Positions 8,538-16,586 of a stretch of 64,000 nucleotides of DNA are shown piece by piece. The stretch's first letter is position 1; each line of letters starts with the position of its first letter. Position numbers and translations under genes: made by a program. The DNA is from Actinoplanes sp. TBRC 11911. GTDB lineage: Bacteria; Actinomycetota; Actinomycetes; Mycobacteriales; Micromonosporaceae. The notes beneath the pieces were generated by a model. It was not told the origin of the DNA and did no database searches. It was given only the letters and a program-made list of their open reading frames with translations. Location of the stretch: contig NZ_JABBNC010000004.1 in the NCBI RefSeq assembly GCF_012933445.1, positions 340,940 through 404,939 on the forward strand. Direction: 5' to 3'.

Positions 8538-8808
8538 TCACGTGGGTACCACACGCCGCACCCTGCGTGCGTCCGAGCGAGGCGGCACAGCGTCCGAAGC
8601 CGCGTGTCCCCGCGCCGAGCCCGGTCCGGCAGCCCTCGGGACAAGCCACACCCCGTCGTTGATAAAGGGTCGCGCGGCACCGCGAACTCGCTCAGCGACA
8701 GGTAGGGCACCGCGAGCCGCATATCCGATATTTCGTGAAATAAGATCCAATCGGTTGGCCGCCCGGCTGCCGGGGCCCGCGGGGCGGCCGGCAGCGCTTC
8801 CATTCCGT
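8538..8808. other. Intergenic stretch without a recognisable gene
   Basis: This stretch lies between the monooxygenase stub and the repeat element. Short frames are open on both strands but none has a convincing start, ribosome binding site or family motif. It may contain decayed coding sequence. Confidence 0.5.
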
Positions 8809-9403
8809 GGAACTGTTCAGCTGTTTCTCGCGCCGCTCACCCTGCGATGAGTTGGCTTTTCGTGGCGGACCCGCGAGGGCGGCTGTCGCTGTGGGGAGCT
8901 GGGACGTTCCGGCCGTGGCGGGTGCCCACACCTGGGTGGGGGTGGCCGCGGTGTGGGGAGCCGCGGCCTTCCCGGCGTCGCGACTTCCCACGCCCGGGTG
9001 GGGGTGGCCGCGGTGTGGGGAGCCGCGGCCTTCCCGGCGTCGCGACTTCCCACGCCCGGGTGGGGGTGGCCGCGGTGTGGGGAGCCGCGGCCTTCCCGGC
9101 GTCGCGACTTCCCACGCCCGGGTGGGGGTGGCCGCGGTGTGGGGAGCCGCGGCCTTCCCGGCGTCGCGACTTCCCACGCCCGGAGGAGGGTCGCCACGGT
9201 GTGGGGAGCCGCGGCCTTCCCGGCGTCGCGACTCCCCACACCCGGAGGAGGGTCGCCACGGTGTGGGGAGCCACTGCCTCCCCGGCGTCGCGACTCCCCA
9301 CGCCCGGGTGGGGCGCCACTGTGGGGAGCTGGGACCTGCCTGGACCTAGCGGCGTCGCCTCGCACGGGGGACTCCCGGCCGACGGAACCAGCTGAACAGT
9401 TCC
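8809..9403. mobile_element. Repeat element with 15-bp inverted ends enclosing a 62-bp tandem array
   Basis: The left end GGAACTGTTCAGCTG (8809-8823) is the exact reverse complement of the right end CAGCTGAACAGTTCC (9389-9403). The interior is non-coding and holds the 62-bp array. A closely similar copy of the right-hand part, in the opposite orientation, begins at 63828. This shows a dispersed family. No transposase is encoded, so any mobility would need help from elsewhere. No flanking target duplication was recognised. Confidence 0.6.
8935..9320. repeat. 62-bp tandem repeat array
   Basis: About six full units and partial ones. The segment GGTGGCCGCGGTGTGGGG recurs at 8941, 9003, 9065 and 9127, then as the variant GGTCGCCACGGTGTGGGG at 9189 and 9251. 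The first four units are nearly identical and the later ones diverge together, which indicates local duplication. A period of 62 is not a multiple of three, so the long open frames across it on both strands are artefacts. Confidence 0.95.
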
Positions 9404-9549
9404 ATTCTGTGAGAGGCGCGCCCACCTGCTGGGACGGGCGCCCACGTTCTGGACCCGGTATCCGCGATGTGGGACTCCCGTCCATTATGGAATATCGTTT
9501 TGTCCAACAATGCGGCTTTCGCCCGGCAGCCATTTTCGGTCAGATGTGA

Positions 9550-9594
9550 ACCTTGGAGAGTTGTGGCTCGTATGTGGGCGCAACTCTCCAAGGT
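9550..9594. repeat. Dispersed hairpin repeat, copy 1
   Basis: A perfect 14-bp stem, ACCTTGGAGAGTTG and CAACTCTCCAAGGT, closes a 17-base loop reading TGGCTCGTATGTGGGCG. A second copy at 44884-44936 matches it at all but two positions, loop included. It lies between two repeat arrays and is not followed by a T-run, so it is not a typical terminator. Confidence 0.85.
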
Positions 9595-9730
9595 CTACTG
9601 AAAGTCCACGATGTGGGCGAGATGTCCACCTAGCGGGAACGCCAGTCGCGAGTGGACCGCCGCGCGCCCGAGACGATCTCGGCAAGCCGCGGCAGTCCGG
9701 GTTGCGCGTCGAGCCGGCCATGCAGTCAGG

Positions 9731-9970
9731 GCGCCGAGCTCGACGCGGTTCCCGGTGCTGAGCCCGACGCGGTTCCGGGTGCTGAGCCCGACGCGGTTCC
9801 GGGTGCTGAGCCCGACGCGGTTCCGGGTGCTGAGCCCGAAGCGGTTTCCGGCGGCGAGCCCGAAGCGGTTTCCGGCGGCGAGCCCGAGGCGGTTTCCGGC
9901 GGCGAGCCCGAAGCGGTTTCCGGCGGCGAGCCCAAAGCGGTTTCCCGCGCCGAGCCCGAAGCGGTTCCGG
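9731..9970. repeat. 24-bp tandem repeat array
   Basis: Ten units of 24 bp. The plus strand reads GAEPDAVP, then GAEPEAVS-like octapeptides, in one frame from 9652 to 9984. Other frames on both strands are also open, as expected for a GC-rich array whose period is a multiple of three. No ribosome binding site precedes the possible start. It is treated as non-coding, although a small repeat protein is not excluded. Confidence 0.85.
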
Positions 9971-10048
9971 GCGCCCAAGCCTGAGGCGGTTCGAGACGCC
10001 CGGTCGGCGGCGGTCCCTGGGCGCTCGTCAATCTTGTTGCGGCGCGGC

Positions 10049-10534
10049 CTAGTCGCCCAGGGCCTTGGCGAGGTCGTCGCGGAACGCGCGCTCGTTGTCG
10101 GTGACCGGCACGCCGCCCGTCGACGCCGCGCCGACCACGCTCTCGGCGATCTCCACGAGCCAGTGCTTGTACGTCTCCGCGTCCGCCGGCTGGGCCTTCC
10201 CCGCCAGCACCGCGTTGACCTCGGACACCCGGCTCAGCACGTCCAGCGCGTACCCGCCCGGGTCGCCCGGCTCGATGACCGGCGCCTCCTCGCCCAGGTC
10301 GGGGTCGGCCACCGTCTCGGCGATGGCCGCGGCGACCGCCGCCACCAGCGGGCTGGCCGAGGCGCGCGCGTCCGAGATGACATCCAGACCGGCGGCGCCC
10401 TCCGCGCGGGTCTTGCGGGTGCTGTCCGGGCTGGCGGCACTCGCCGCGGTGAGGACCGACTGCGGGAAGCCGACCAGCAGCCCCCACTCGGCGTCGGTGA
10501 AGCCCAGCATCGCGTACAGCGGATCATCCGTCAT
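10049..10534 (-). CDS. Conserved hypothetical protein
   Basis: A 161-residue acidic, Ala-rich protein without signal peptide or membrane segment. The N terminus (TDDPLYAMLGFTDAEWGLLVGFP) and the C-terminal KHWLVEIAESVVGAA segment look folded and helical. I do not recognise the family with certainty. It lies 32 bases downstream of glnH on the same strand, in the place where pknG is found in mycobacteria and corynebacteria, but it has no kinase motifs. It may be cotranscribed with glnX-glnH. Confidence 0.7.
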   Translation of the reverse strand: MTDDPLYAMLGFTDAEWGLLVGFPQSVLTAASAASPDSTRKTRAEGAAGLDVISDARASASPLVAAVAAAIAETVADPDLGEEAPVIEPGDPGGYALDVLSRVSEVNAVLAGKAQPADAETYKHWLVEIAESVVGAASTGGVPVTDNERAFRDDLAKALGD

Positions 10535-10565
10535 GGGGCCCGTTTATACCCCATCGCCCGCGCCT

Positions 10566-11534
10566 TCAGTCGCGGTACACCGGTGCGGGTGGTGCCGGCT
10601 TCGGACCCAGCGCGGAGGCCAGCCACCGATCGTAACCGCGCATCCACGAACCGTCGGCGCGGAACTTCTCCAGCACGCCGTTGACGAACCGGACCAGGTC
10701 CGGCCGGTCCTTGGCGATCCCGACCGCGGACGGCTCGTCCGAGATGGGCTCGCCGATCACCTCGGTCGTCGGGTCCTGCGCGGCCAGCCCGGCCAACAGG
10801 ATGTCCACCGTCGACACCGCGTCGACCTGGCCCTGCTGGAGCATGACCAGGCAGTCCAGCGTGCTGTCGGTGCTCACCGGGATCGGTTTGGAGGGTTGCG
10901 CGACGAAGTTCGGGATGCTCGTGCTGCCCCGGGTCGCGCACACCTTGCGCCCGGCCAGGTCGGCGAAGCTCTTGATGCCGGAGCCCTTGCGCACCAGCAT
11001 GCGCTGATGCGAGCCGATGTACTCGGTGGAGAACGAGATCTGCTGCCAGCGGTCGCACGTCATGGTCATCGTGCGCAGTACCAGATCCACTTCGTGTTTC
11101 TGCAGCACCGGGATGCGGTCGGCGGTCGTGATGGCCCGGAACTCGATCTTCTTGGGGTCGCCCAGCAGCGCCGCGGCGATCGCCCGGGAGATCTCCACCT
11201 CGAAGCCGACCAGGTCACCGGTGGCCGGGTCGCGGTGGCTGAACAGGTACGAGTTCTGGTCGATGCCGATCACCAGCCGGCCCCGCTTGGCGATCGTCGC
11301 CATGGTGGAGCCGGCCGGCATCCGGCCCGGTTGCGGCAACGCCGCCGGCGGTCGCAGGCTGGCGCGGGGCACGCAGTCCGGGGCCGGCGCGGCCGACGGG
11401 ACCTGGGCCGGATCCTGCACGTTCAGCGGCCGCGGCACCACGCCCGTCACGTCCGAGTTGTCCGGCCGGGCGCCGGCCGAGCCGCAGCCCGCGAGCGCCA
11501 GCGCCGCGACCAGAACCAGGACTCGCATTCTCAT
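10566..11534 (-). CDS. glnH: GlnH-like amino-acid-binding lipoprotein
   Basis: A 322-residue extracytoplasmic solute-binding protein of family 3. The N terminus MRMRVLVLVAALALAGCGS has a lipobox (LAGC) for lipid anchoring. GRLVIGIDQNSYLFS opens the periplasmic binding fold, and DLVGFEVEISRAIAAALLG carries a ligand-contacting region. The ATG overlaps the stop of the upstream membrane gene (ATGA). In mycobacteria and corynebacteria the homologous GlnH binds Asp/Glu and signals through GlnX to the kinase PknG. A conventional glutamate-uptake role is less likely because no permease or ATPase gene is adjacent. Confidence 0.85.
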   Translation of the reverse strand: MRMRVLVLVAALALAGCGSAGARPDNSDVTGVVPRPLNVQDPAQVPSAAPAPDCVPRASLRPPAALPQPGRMPAGSTMATIAKRGRLVIGIDQNSYLFSHRDPATGDLVGFEVEISRAIAAALLGDPKKIEFRAITTADRIPVLQKHEVDLVLRTMTMTCDRWQQISFSTEYIGSHQRMLVRKGSGIKSFADLAGRKVCATRGSTSIPNFVAQPSKPIPVSTDSTLDCLVMLQQGQVDAVSTVDILLAGLAAQDPTTEVIGEPISDEPSAVGIAKDRPDLVRFVNGVLEKFRADGSWMRGYDRWLASALGPKPAPPAPVYRD

Positions 11535-12784
11535 CGGTACTCCCCGATCCGTGGCCGGAACCCCAGAAGGATCGCCGCCAGCAGGCCGATCGTGCCCACG
11601 ATCAGGCCCACCGCCAGCCCGGTGACCGCCGAGCTCGCGTCGCCGGCCTGCCGATCCACCCGATCGTTGGTGGTCGCGAGCGCGCCGGTCATCGCGGTGT
11701 CGAGCTTGCCGAACGTGTCGGTCAGCGTGTCCGACCCGGTCTCGGTGGCGAGCCGGACCGCACCCAGGTAGTCGCCACCGTTGTCCGTGTCGCGCATCTT
11801 TTCGTGCAGGTCGAGCCACCGTTGGGCGTACGAGCGGGCCAATTGGATCTTTGCCTTGTCGCCGTCCGGTGCCGCGTCGAGCGCGTTGCCGAGCAGGCCG
11901 TCGAGGTTCTTGCTGACCGCCTTGTAGTCCTGCTCGTAGGCGGCGCCGCTGCCCCGCGCGATGAGCGTGAGAGCCTCGTCGGCGCGCGCCTGCAGGGCGG
12001 CCCGGTGTGCGCCGGCGAGCAGCGATGAGACCGCCGAGCCGTCCTGGTTGCCGCTCTCGACCCGCCCGCCGGCCACGCTGAGCGCCGAACTCGACCACAC
12101 CAGCAGCACCACCGCGACCAGGCTGGCCGCGACCAGGCCGAGGTTCCATGTGCGGTTGGTGCGGCGGCTGAGCAGCACCTGCGCGGCCACCAGCGAGCCC
12201 AGCATGAGCAGCGACAGCAGCACCACCGTCCAGGGGAAACCCGCCGCGTTGCGCTGCGCGGCGATCAGCCGGCCCTGCGCGCTCTCGAACAACTCCTGCG
12301 CGGCCGGCAGCAGCGTCTGCCGCATCAGCGCCGAGGCCTCCCGGAAGTACGCCCCGCCGAGCGGCACCCCGAGCCGGTTGTAGGCGCGGGCGGTCTCCAC
12401 CAGTCCGGTGTAGACGGACAGCTGGCCGGCGATGACCCGGAGCCGTTTCGCGTTCTCGTCGTCGGCGTCCCGCAGCGCGACGGTGACCCCGGAGCTGGCC
12501 CGCGCCACGTCGTCGAGATAGCGCTGGCGGAGACCGGCGGGCTCGACACCGTTGGCCAGGAACGCGTTCGCGGCGGTGGCGTCCGCATCGGACAGTGACC
12601 GGTAGAGATCCTGCGCCACCACGCTGAGCGGGCCGCTCACCTCGACGATGTCGGCCATCCGCGACGACCGGTATCGCTCGGTGGCGAGCCCCGCGATCCC
12701 GGCCCCGAGCCCGAGCACGACCAGGGCGGCGACCACGACACGGTAGAGGTCAGGCGTACTCAGACGACGCAAGAACGTGCCCAC
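11531..12784 (-). CDS. glnX: GlnX-like tetraspanning membrane protein
   Basis: About 417 residues with four membrane segments: near the N terminus (YRVVVAALVVLGLGAGIAGL), two in the middle (FPWTVVLLSLLMLGSLVAA; LGLVAASLVAVVLLVWSS) and one at the C terminus (VTGLAVGLIVGTIGLLAAIL). Two extracytoplasmic helical domains of about 150 residues lie between them. This topology and the coupling to glnH match GlnX, the transmembrane relay of the GlnH-GlnX-PknG amino-acid sensing pathway. GTG at 12784 is preferred, but GTG at 12811 would add nine residues. No kinase gene is adjacent. Confidence 0.78.
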   Translation of the reverse strand: MGTFLRRLSTPDLYRVVVAALVVLGLGAGIAGLATERYRSSRMADIVEVSGPLSVVAQDLYRSLSDADATAANAFLANGVEPAGLRQRYLDDVARASSGVTVALRDADDENAKRLRVIAGQLSVYTGLVETARAYNRLGVPLGGAYFREASALMRQTLLPAAQELFESAQGRLIAAQRNAAGFPWTVVLLSLLMLGSLVAAQVLLSRRTNRTWNLGLVAASLVAVVLLVWSSSALSVAGGRVESGNQDGSAVSSLLAGAHRAALQARADEALTLIARGSGAAYEQDYKAVSKNLDGLLGNALDAAPDGDKAKIQLARSYAQRWLDLHEKMRDTDNGGDYLGAVRLATETGSDTLTDTFGKLDTAMTGALATTNDRVDRQAGDASSAVTGLAVGLIVGTIGLLAAILLGFRPRIGEYR

Positions 12785-12823
12785 GCAAGCAGTGTGACGG
12801 GTGCGCGCCACATCGACGAGCGT

Positions 12824-13525
12824 TCACTCCAGTGCGTCGTGATAGGTGGCGAGCGGATCGTCGGTCGCGACCACGCGGAACCGGCACGCGTCGTCGCCCT
12901 GCGACATCAGCGTGGTGCGTTCGGCGCGCAACCCGCTGACCGCGGGATCCACCGCCCGCATCCAGTTGGCGTCCCAGGCGCACATCACGGTGGTCAGCGC
13001 GGGCGAGCCGTGCCGGGCGAAGTGGTCGCGGAAGAAGCACCGCTCGACCCGCATCTCGAAGGCGTCCGGGCTCTGCCGGTCGAACGCGATGTCGTAGTAC
13101 GTGCCGTACAGCGGTCCCTCCTTGCGGCACGCGCGTTCGATCACGTCCAGCGGCTCCTTGCGCCGGCCGAGCGCCTCGAAGACGACCTCGAACGGCCGGC
13201 GCGCGACGGCACCGACCATGTGCCGCAGAAACAGGATCGTGCGCCGGGGGTCGTCGTCGAAAACCGGCAACAACGTCTCGTACGCGGCGAGCACCGTCGA
13301 GGTGAGCGCCAGCATGCCCGCGGACTGCGGGTCGACCGGCATGTCCTGGTCCTGCTCGGCGATCTCCTCGGCCCGCAGCCGGATGGTCTCGAGCAGCTTC
13401 ACGCGATCGTCGCCGACCTCCAGGCGCAGGTAGCGGTCGATGCCGTCGAGCAGTTCCCGCGGCGCGAACCGGCCCATGAACCATCGGCCCTCGGCCGCCA
13501 TCAGCTTGTCTCCCACGTACGCCAT
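12824..13525 (-). CDS. L-2-amino-thiazoline-4-carboxylic acid hydrolase family protein
   Basis: A 233-residue soluble protein. The C-terminal half has the family pattern Cys-x3-His-x(n)-Cys-x2-Asp (VERCFFRDHF, TVMCAWDANWM), then RAERTTLMSQGDDACRFRV. This matches the ATC hydrolase-like family, whose founding member opens a thiazoline ring in cysteine formation. Most actinobacterial members are uncharacterised. The ATG at 13525 is preceded by GGGAGG at a good distance. It is divergent from the lipoprotein esterase, with 147 bases between the starts, and about 40 bases upstream of glnX on the same strand. Confidence 0.75.
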   Translation of the reverse strand: MAYVGDKLMAAEGRWFMGRFAPRELLDGIDRYLRLEVGDDRVKLLETIRLRAEEIAEQDQDMPVDPQSAGMLALTSTVLAAYETLLPVFDDDPRRTILFLRHMVGAVARRPFEVVFEALGRRKEPLDVIERACRKEGPLYGTYYDIAFDRQSPDAFEMRVERCFFRDHFARHGSPALTTVMCAWDANWMRAVDPAVSGLRAERTTLMSQGDDACRFRVVATDDPLATYHDALE

Positions 13526-13672
13526 GGGGCCTCCCTCGGTCGGTTCCAGCGTGCCGCCGAGCGGGATCGGGGCGCCTCGTCCGACGCGGATGAAATCGCG
13601 GTAAGCGCCTCCGGGCAGCCACGCCACCACTACGCTCGGTGTATCCGTGTTCCGGGCGAAAGCAGACGAATC

Positions 13673-15151
13673 ATGACGAGGATGTCTCGCCGGCGGGTGC
13701 TCGGCGTCGCCGGACTGGTTCCGGTCGCGGGACTGCTCACCGCCTGTAGTTCCGGCGGGAAGTCGTCGATGACGTTCGACAAGTCGAACTTCAGCGAGAA
13801 GACGGCGACGGTCCCGACCAGTACGGGCGAGGTCGAGGTCACGTACCGGCTGTACCGGAAGATCCCGTACGTGGCAAAGCCTGTCGACGCCGATTATCAG
13901 AGCCTGACGATCGCCGTGCCGACCAAGATCGCGGGCGCCGCGGTGGACGCCGCACAAGCACCGATTCTCTTCGAGATCCCGGTCGGCGGATACCTGTCGG
14001 CCAAGGCGGTGGACGACCCGTTCGCGAGCATGGGGGTGACCCCGCCGAGCGGTGCCCCGACCGGCGCCGGTGGCAGCGGCCCGAACGCCGCCGAGGCCCT
14101 CGCGGCCGGCTGGGTGGTCGTGCAGCCGGGCGTGCGCGGCCGCGACAACAAGACCAGCGACGGCAAGAATTTCGGCGTCGCGCCCGCCGCCATCGTCGAT
14201 CTCAAGGCCGCGATCCGCTACCTCAGGGCCAACAAGGGCAGCGTCCCCGGCAACCCCGACAAGATCGTCTCGGACGGCACCAGCGCGGGCGGCGCCCTGT
14301 CCGCGCTGCTCGGCGCGTCCGCGGGCAGCGACCTGTACGCGGAATACCTCACTGAACTGGGCGCCGCCAACGCGAGCGACGCCGTCTTCGCCGTCGCGGC
14401 GTACTGTCCCGTCACCGATCTGGAGAACGCCGACAAGGCGTACGAGTTCCTCTGGGGTGATCTGCCCGGCCGCGGCATCGACAAGTCCGTCACCCGGCAA
14501 CTGGCCGCCGAGTTCGCCGTCTACCAGAACGGCCTGAAGCTGACCGGCCTGGACGGGAAGACGCTCACCGCGGACCGCTACCAGGACTATCTGCTCGCGA
14601 CCTACCTGGAGCCGGCGGCCGCGAAATACCTCACCGAGCTGGACTCGGCGTCGCGTACCCGATATCTGACCGCGAACCCGTGGGTCACCTGGTCCGCGGG
14701 CAAAGCGTCGTTCTCCTTCGCGGACTATCTCGAGCACCTCGGCAACCGCACCAAAGGCCAGCCCGCCTTCGACGCCTTCGACCTGAGCACCGCCGAGAAC
14801 AACGAGTTCGGCGCGGCGACCGTCGATGCCCGGCACTTCACCGAGTACAGCCAGAAGCACGACAGCGGCGGCACCGGCCTGGACACCGACATCCCGCACC
14901 TGGTCAAGCTGATGAACCCGATGTACTTCCTGACCCGCAAGAGCGAGAGCCGCGCGAAGTACTGGTTCCTGCGGGCCGGCACCAGCGACACCGACACCTC
15001 GCCGACGGTGCTGGCCAACATGGCCGCGCGCATCGCCGCCTTCGGCCAGGTTGACTCCCGGATGTACTGGGACGGCGGCCACGGCGTCAACCGAGACCCG
15101 GCCAAGTTCCTGGCGTGGGCCGCGCAGATCACCGGCTACTCCACCGACTGA
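13673..15151 (+). CDS. Secreted lipoprotein alpha/beta hydrolase (tannase/esterase-like)
   Basis: A 492-residue exported protein. Basic residues TRMSRRR, a hydrophobic stretch and LLTACSS form a lipoprotein signal, with Cys as the anchor. The hydrolase fold has the nucleophile elbow DGTSAGGALSALLG, an acid-bearing loop near TSDTDTSPT and the C-terminal His in WDGGHGVNRDP. This organisation resembles the subtype-B tannase/feruloyl-esterase-like hydrolases. The protein probably cleaves ester bonds on the outer face of the membrane. The substrate is unknown. ATG at 13682 is an alternative start. The gene stands alone. Confidence 0.82.
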   Translation: MTRMSRRRVLGVAGLVPVAGLLTACSSGGKSSMTFDKSNFSEKTATVPTSTGEVEVTYRLYRKIPYVAKPVDADYQSLTIAVPTKIAGAAVDAAQAPILFEIPVGGYLSAKAVDDPFASMGVTPPSGAPTGAGGSGPNAAEALAAGWVVVQPGVRGRDNKTSDGKNFGVAPAAIVDLKAAIRYLRANKGSVPGNPDKIVSDGTSAGGALSALLGASAGSDLYAEYLTELGAANASDAVFAVAAYCPVTDLENADKAYEFLWGDLPGRGIDKSVTRQLAAEFAVYQNGLKLTGLDGKTLTADRYQDYLLATYLEPAAAKYLTELDSASRTRYLTANPWVTWSAGKASFSFADYLEHLGNRTKGQPAFDAFDLSTAENNEFGAATVDARHFTEYSQKHDSGGTGLDTDIPHLVKLMNPMYFLTRKSESRAKYWFLRAGTSDTDTSPTVLANMAARIAAFGQVDSRMYWDGGHGVNRDPAKFLAWAAQITGYSTD

Positions 15152-15209
15152 CCCGGCCTGTCGCCCACGTCATGCGGGACCGCGGGCTCGGGCTTGATAT
15201 CAACGGGTC

Positions 15210-15242
15210 ATGCAGTGGTACGACGCGGACGACGTGACCTGA
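15210..15242 (+). CDS. Possible 10-residue leader peptide before the MFS gene
   Basis: The short frame MQWYDADDVT ends in TGA one base before the ATG of the transporter. Its position suggests coupling or attenuation, but it could also be chance. No ribosome binding site is evident in front of it. Confidence 0.25.
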   Translation: MQWYDADDVT

Positions 15243-15243
15243 G

Positions 15244-16368
15244 ATGTGGCCGCTGTACGCGGCGGGGTTCACGACCGCGTTCGGCGCGCACGCGATCGCC
15301 GCGAACCTCGGTGGCTTCACCTCGCTGTTGGTGCTGGGTGCGCTGCTTGCCGTGTACGACGGTGCCGAGGTGCTGCTGAAACCGGTGTTCGGCAGCCTCG
15401 CGGACCGGATCGGCGCCCGGCCGGTGCTGCTCGGCGGGCTGGTCGCGTTCGCGCTGGCCTCCGCCGTGTACGTGGTGGCGGACAGCCCCGGCTGGCTATG
15501 GGTCGCCCGGTCCGGCCAGGGCGTGGCCGCCTCGGCGTTCTCCCCGGCGGCGTCCGCCCTGGTGGCGCGCCTGAACCCGGCCGCGAAACGGGGGCGGGCG
15601 TTCGGCTCGTACGGCTTCTACAAATCGATCGGCTACACCCTGGGCCCGCTGCTGGGCGGCGTGCTCGTGTGGGCCGGTGGCCTGCGCCTGCTGTTCGTGG
15701 TGCTCACCGCCCTGGGCGCGGCCGTCGCTCTCTGGGCGCTGCTGGCCGTGCCCGCCGTCCCGCCGCTGCCCCGGGCCCGGCAGACGATCCTCGACCTGGC
15801 CCGCCGGGTGACCGACCCGGCCTTCCTGGGCCCGACCGCCGCCCTGGCCGCGGCGACCGCGGCGTTGTCGGTCGGCGTGGGCTTCCTGCCGGTCTCGGGC
15901 CGCGCCGCCGGGCTGGACCCGATCGCCACCGGTGCCGCCGTGTCGGTGCTGGCCGCGTGCGCCGCGCTGGTGCAGCCGTGGGCCGGGCGGGCCTTGGACA
16001 ACAAGCGTCTGACCACGCGTGCCGGCCTGACCGCGGGCCTGGTGCTCACCGCGCTGGGCCTGGCCGCCGCGACGCTGCCCGGGCTGGTCGGGGTGCTGGC
16101 CGGTGCCGCCCTGATCGGCATCGGCACCGGTGTGATCACTCCGCTGGGGTTCGCGGCGCTGGCCGCGAGCACGCCGGCGGCTCGGCTGGGCCAGACGATG
16201 GGTGCCGCGGAGCTGGGCCGCGAACTGGGCGACGCGGGTGGCCCGCTGCTGGTCGCCGCCATCGCCGCGGCGACCTCCCTCAGCCTGGGCTTCGCGGTGC
16301 TGGCCACCCTGATCGCGATCGGCGCGACCGTCGCCATCCGGGTACGTGATCACTCGAACGAGGGGTGA
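15244..16368 (+). CDS. MFS transporter
   Basis: A 374-residue polytopic membrane protein with about 12 hydrophobic segments. It shows the major facilitator loop-2/3 signature (GSLADRIGARPVLLGG) and the motif-C-like stretch YGFYKSIGYTLGPLLGGVLV, which is typical of drug/H+ antiporters. Efflux of a small molecule is the likely role. The start is at the N-terminal membrane helix, which gives a protein slightly shorter than the usual 390-410 residues. A 10-codon frame ends just upstream. No dedicated regulator is adjacent. Confidence 0.87.
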   Translation: MWPLYAAGFTTAFGAHAIAANLGGFTSLLVLGALLAVYDGAEVLLKPVFGSLADRIGARPVLLGGLVAFALASAVYVVADSPGWLWVARSGQGVAASAFSPAASALVARLNPAAKRGRAFGSYGFYKSIGYTLGPLLGGVLVWAGGLRLLFVVLTALGAAVALWALLAVPAVPPLPRARQTILDLARRVTDPAFLGPTAALAAATAALSVGVGFLPVSGRAAGLDPIATGAAVSVLAACAALVQPWAGRALDNKRLTTRAGLTAGLVLTALGLAAATLPGLVGVLAGAALIGIGTGVITPLGFAALAASTPAARLGQTMGAAELGRELGDAGGPLLVAAIAAATSLSLGFAVLATLIAIGATVAIRVRDHSNEG

Positions 16369-16445
16369 TCGTCGCCGACGTGGACGGTTCGACGGGTCGG
16401 GACGTTTCCTATGCAACCTATTCAAAACTGACTTAGGGGACATAG

Positions 16446-16586
16446 TTGGACGCCATTGACCCTCTTCTCGGCGCGCTGGTGGCGCAGCTGATGAACCTCG
16501 TCGTGATGTGGCTGCGTGACCTGGACGGCGAACGGTGTCTCGACGTGCGCATCACCTGGCGCACGGGCCGTCGCGACCGGCGGTGA
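16446..16586 (+). CDS. Small protein coupled to the ECF sigma gene
   Basis: A 46-codon frame begins with TTG at 16446 behind TTAGGGGACA, a plausible ribosome binding site. Its TGA overlaps the GTG start of the sigma factor gene (GTGA at 16583-16586). The product has a hydrophobic helix (LLGALVAQLMNLVVMWL) followed by a basic tail ending TGRRDRR. I do not recognise a family. The exact GTGA overlap is the same coupling signal used by several real gene pairs here, which argues that it is translated. Confidence 0.4.
   Translation: MDAIDPLLGALVAQLMNLVVMWLRDLDGERCLDVRITWRTGRRDRR

Noticed and set aside
8935..9320. CRISPR array
   Set aside because: Units are contiguous and nearly identical with no unique spacers, and no cas genes are in the window.
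8807..9549. Long open frames of 180-240 codons on both strands across the 62-bp array
   Set aside because: The period is not a multiple of three, so the same repeat is read in three frames. Starts lack ribosome binding sites, and no protein motif is present.
12824..15082. A 752-codon minus-strand frame covering the esterase gene
   Set aside because: Only its 3' part (to 13525) matches a family. The rest is antisense to a clear lipoprotein hydrolase.
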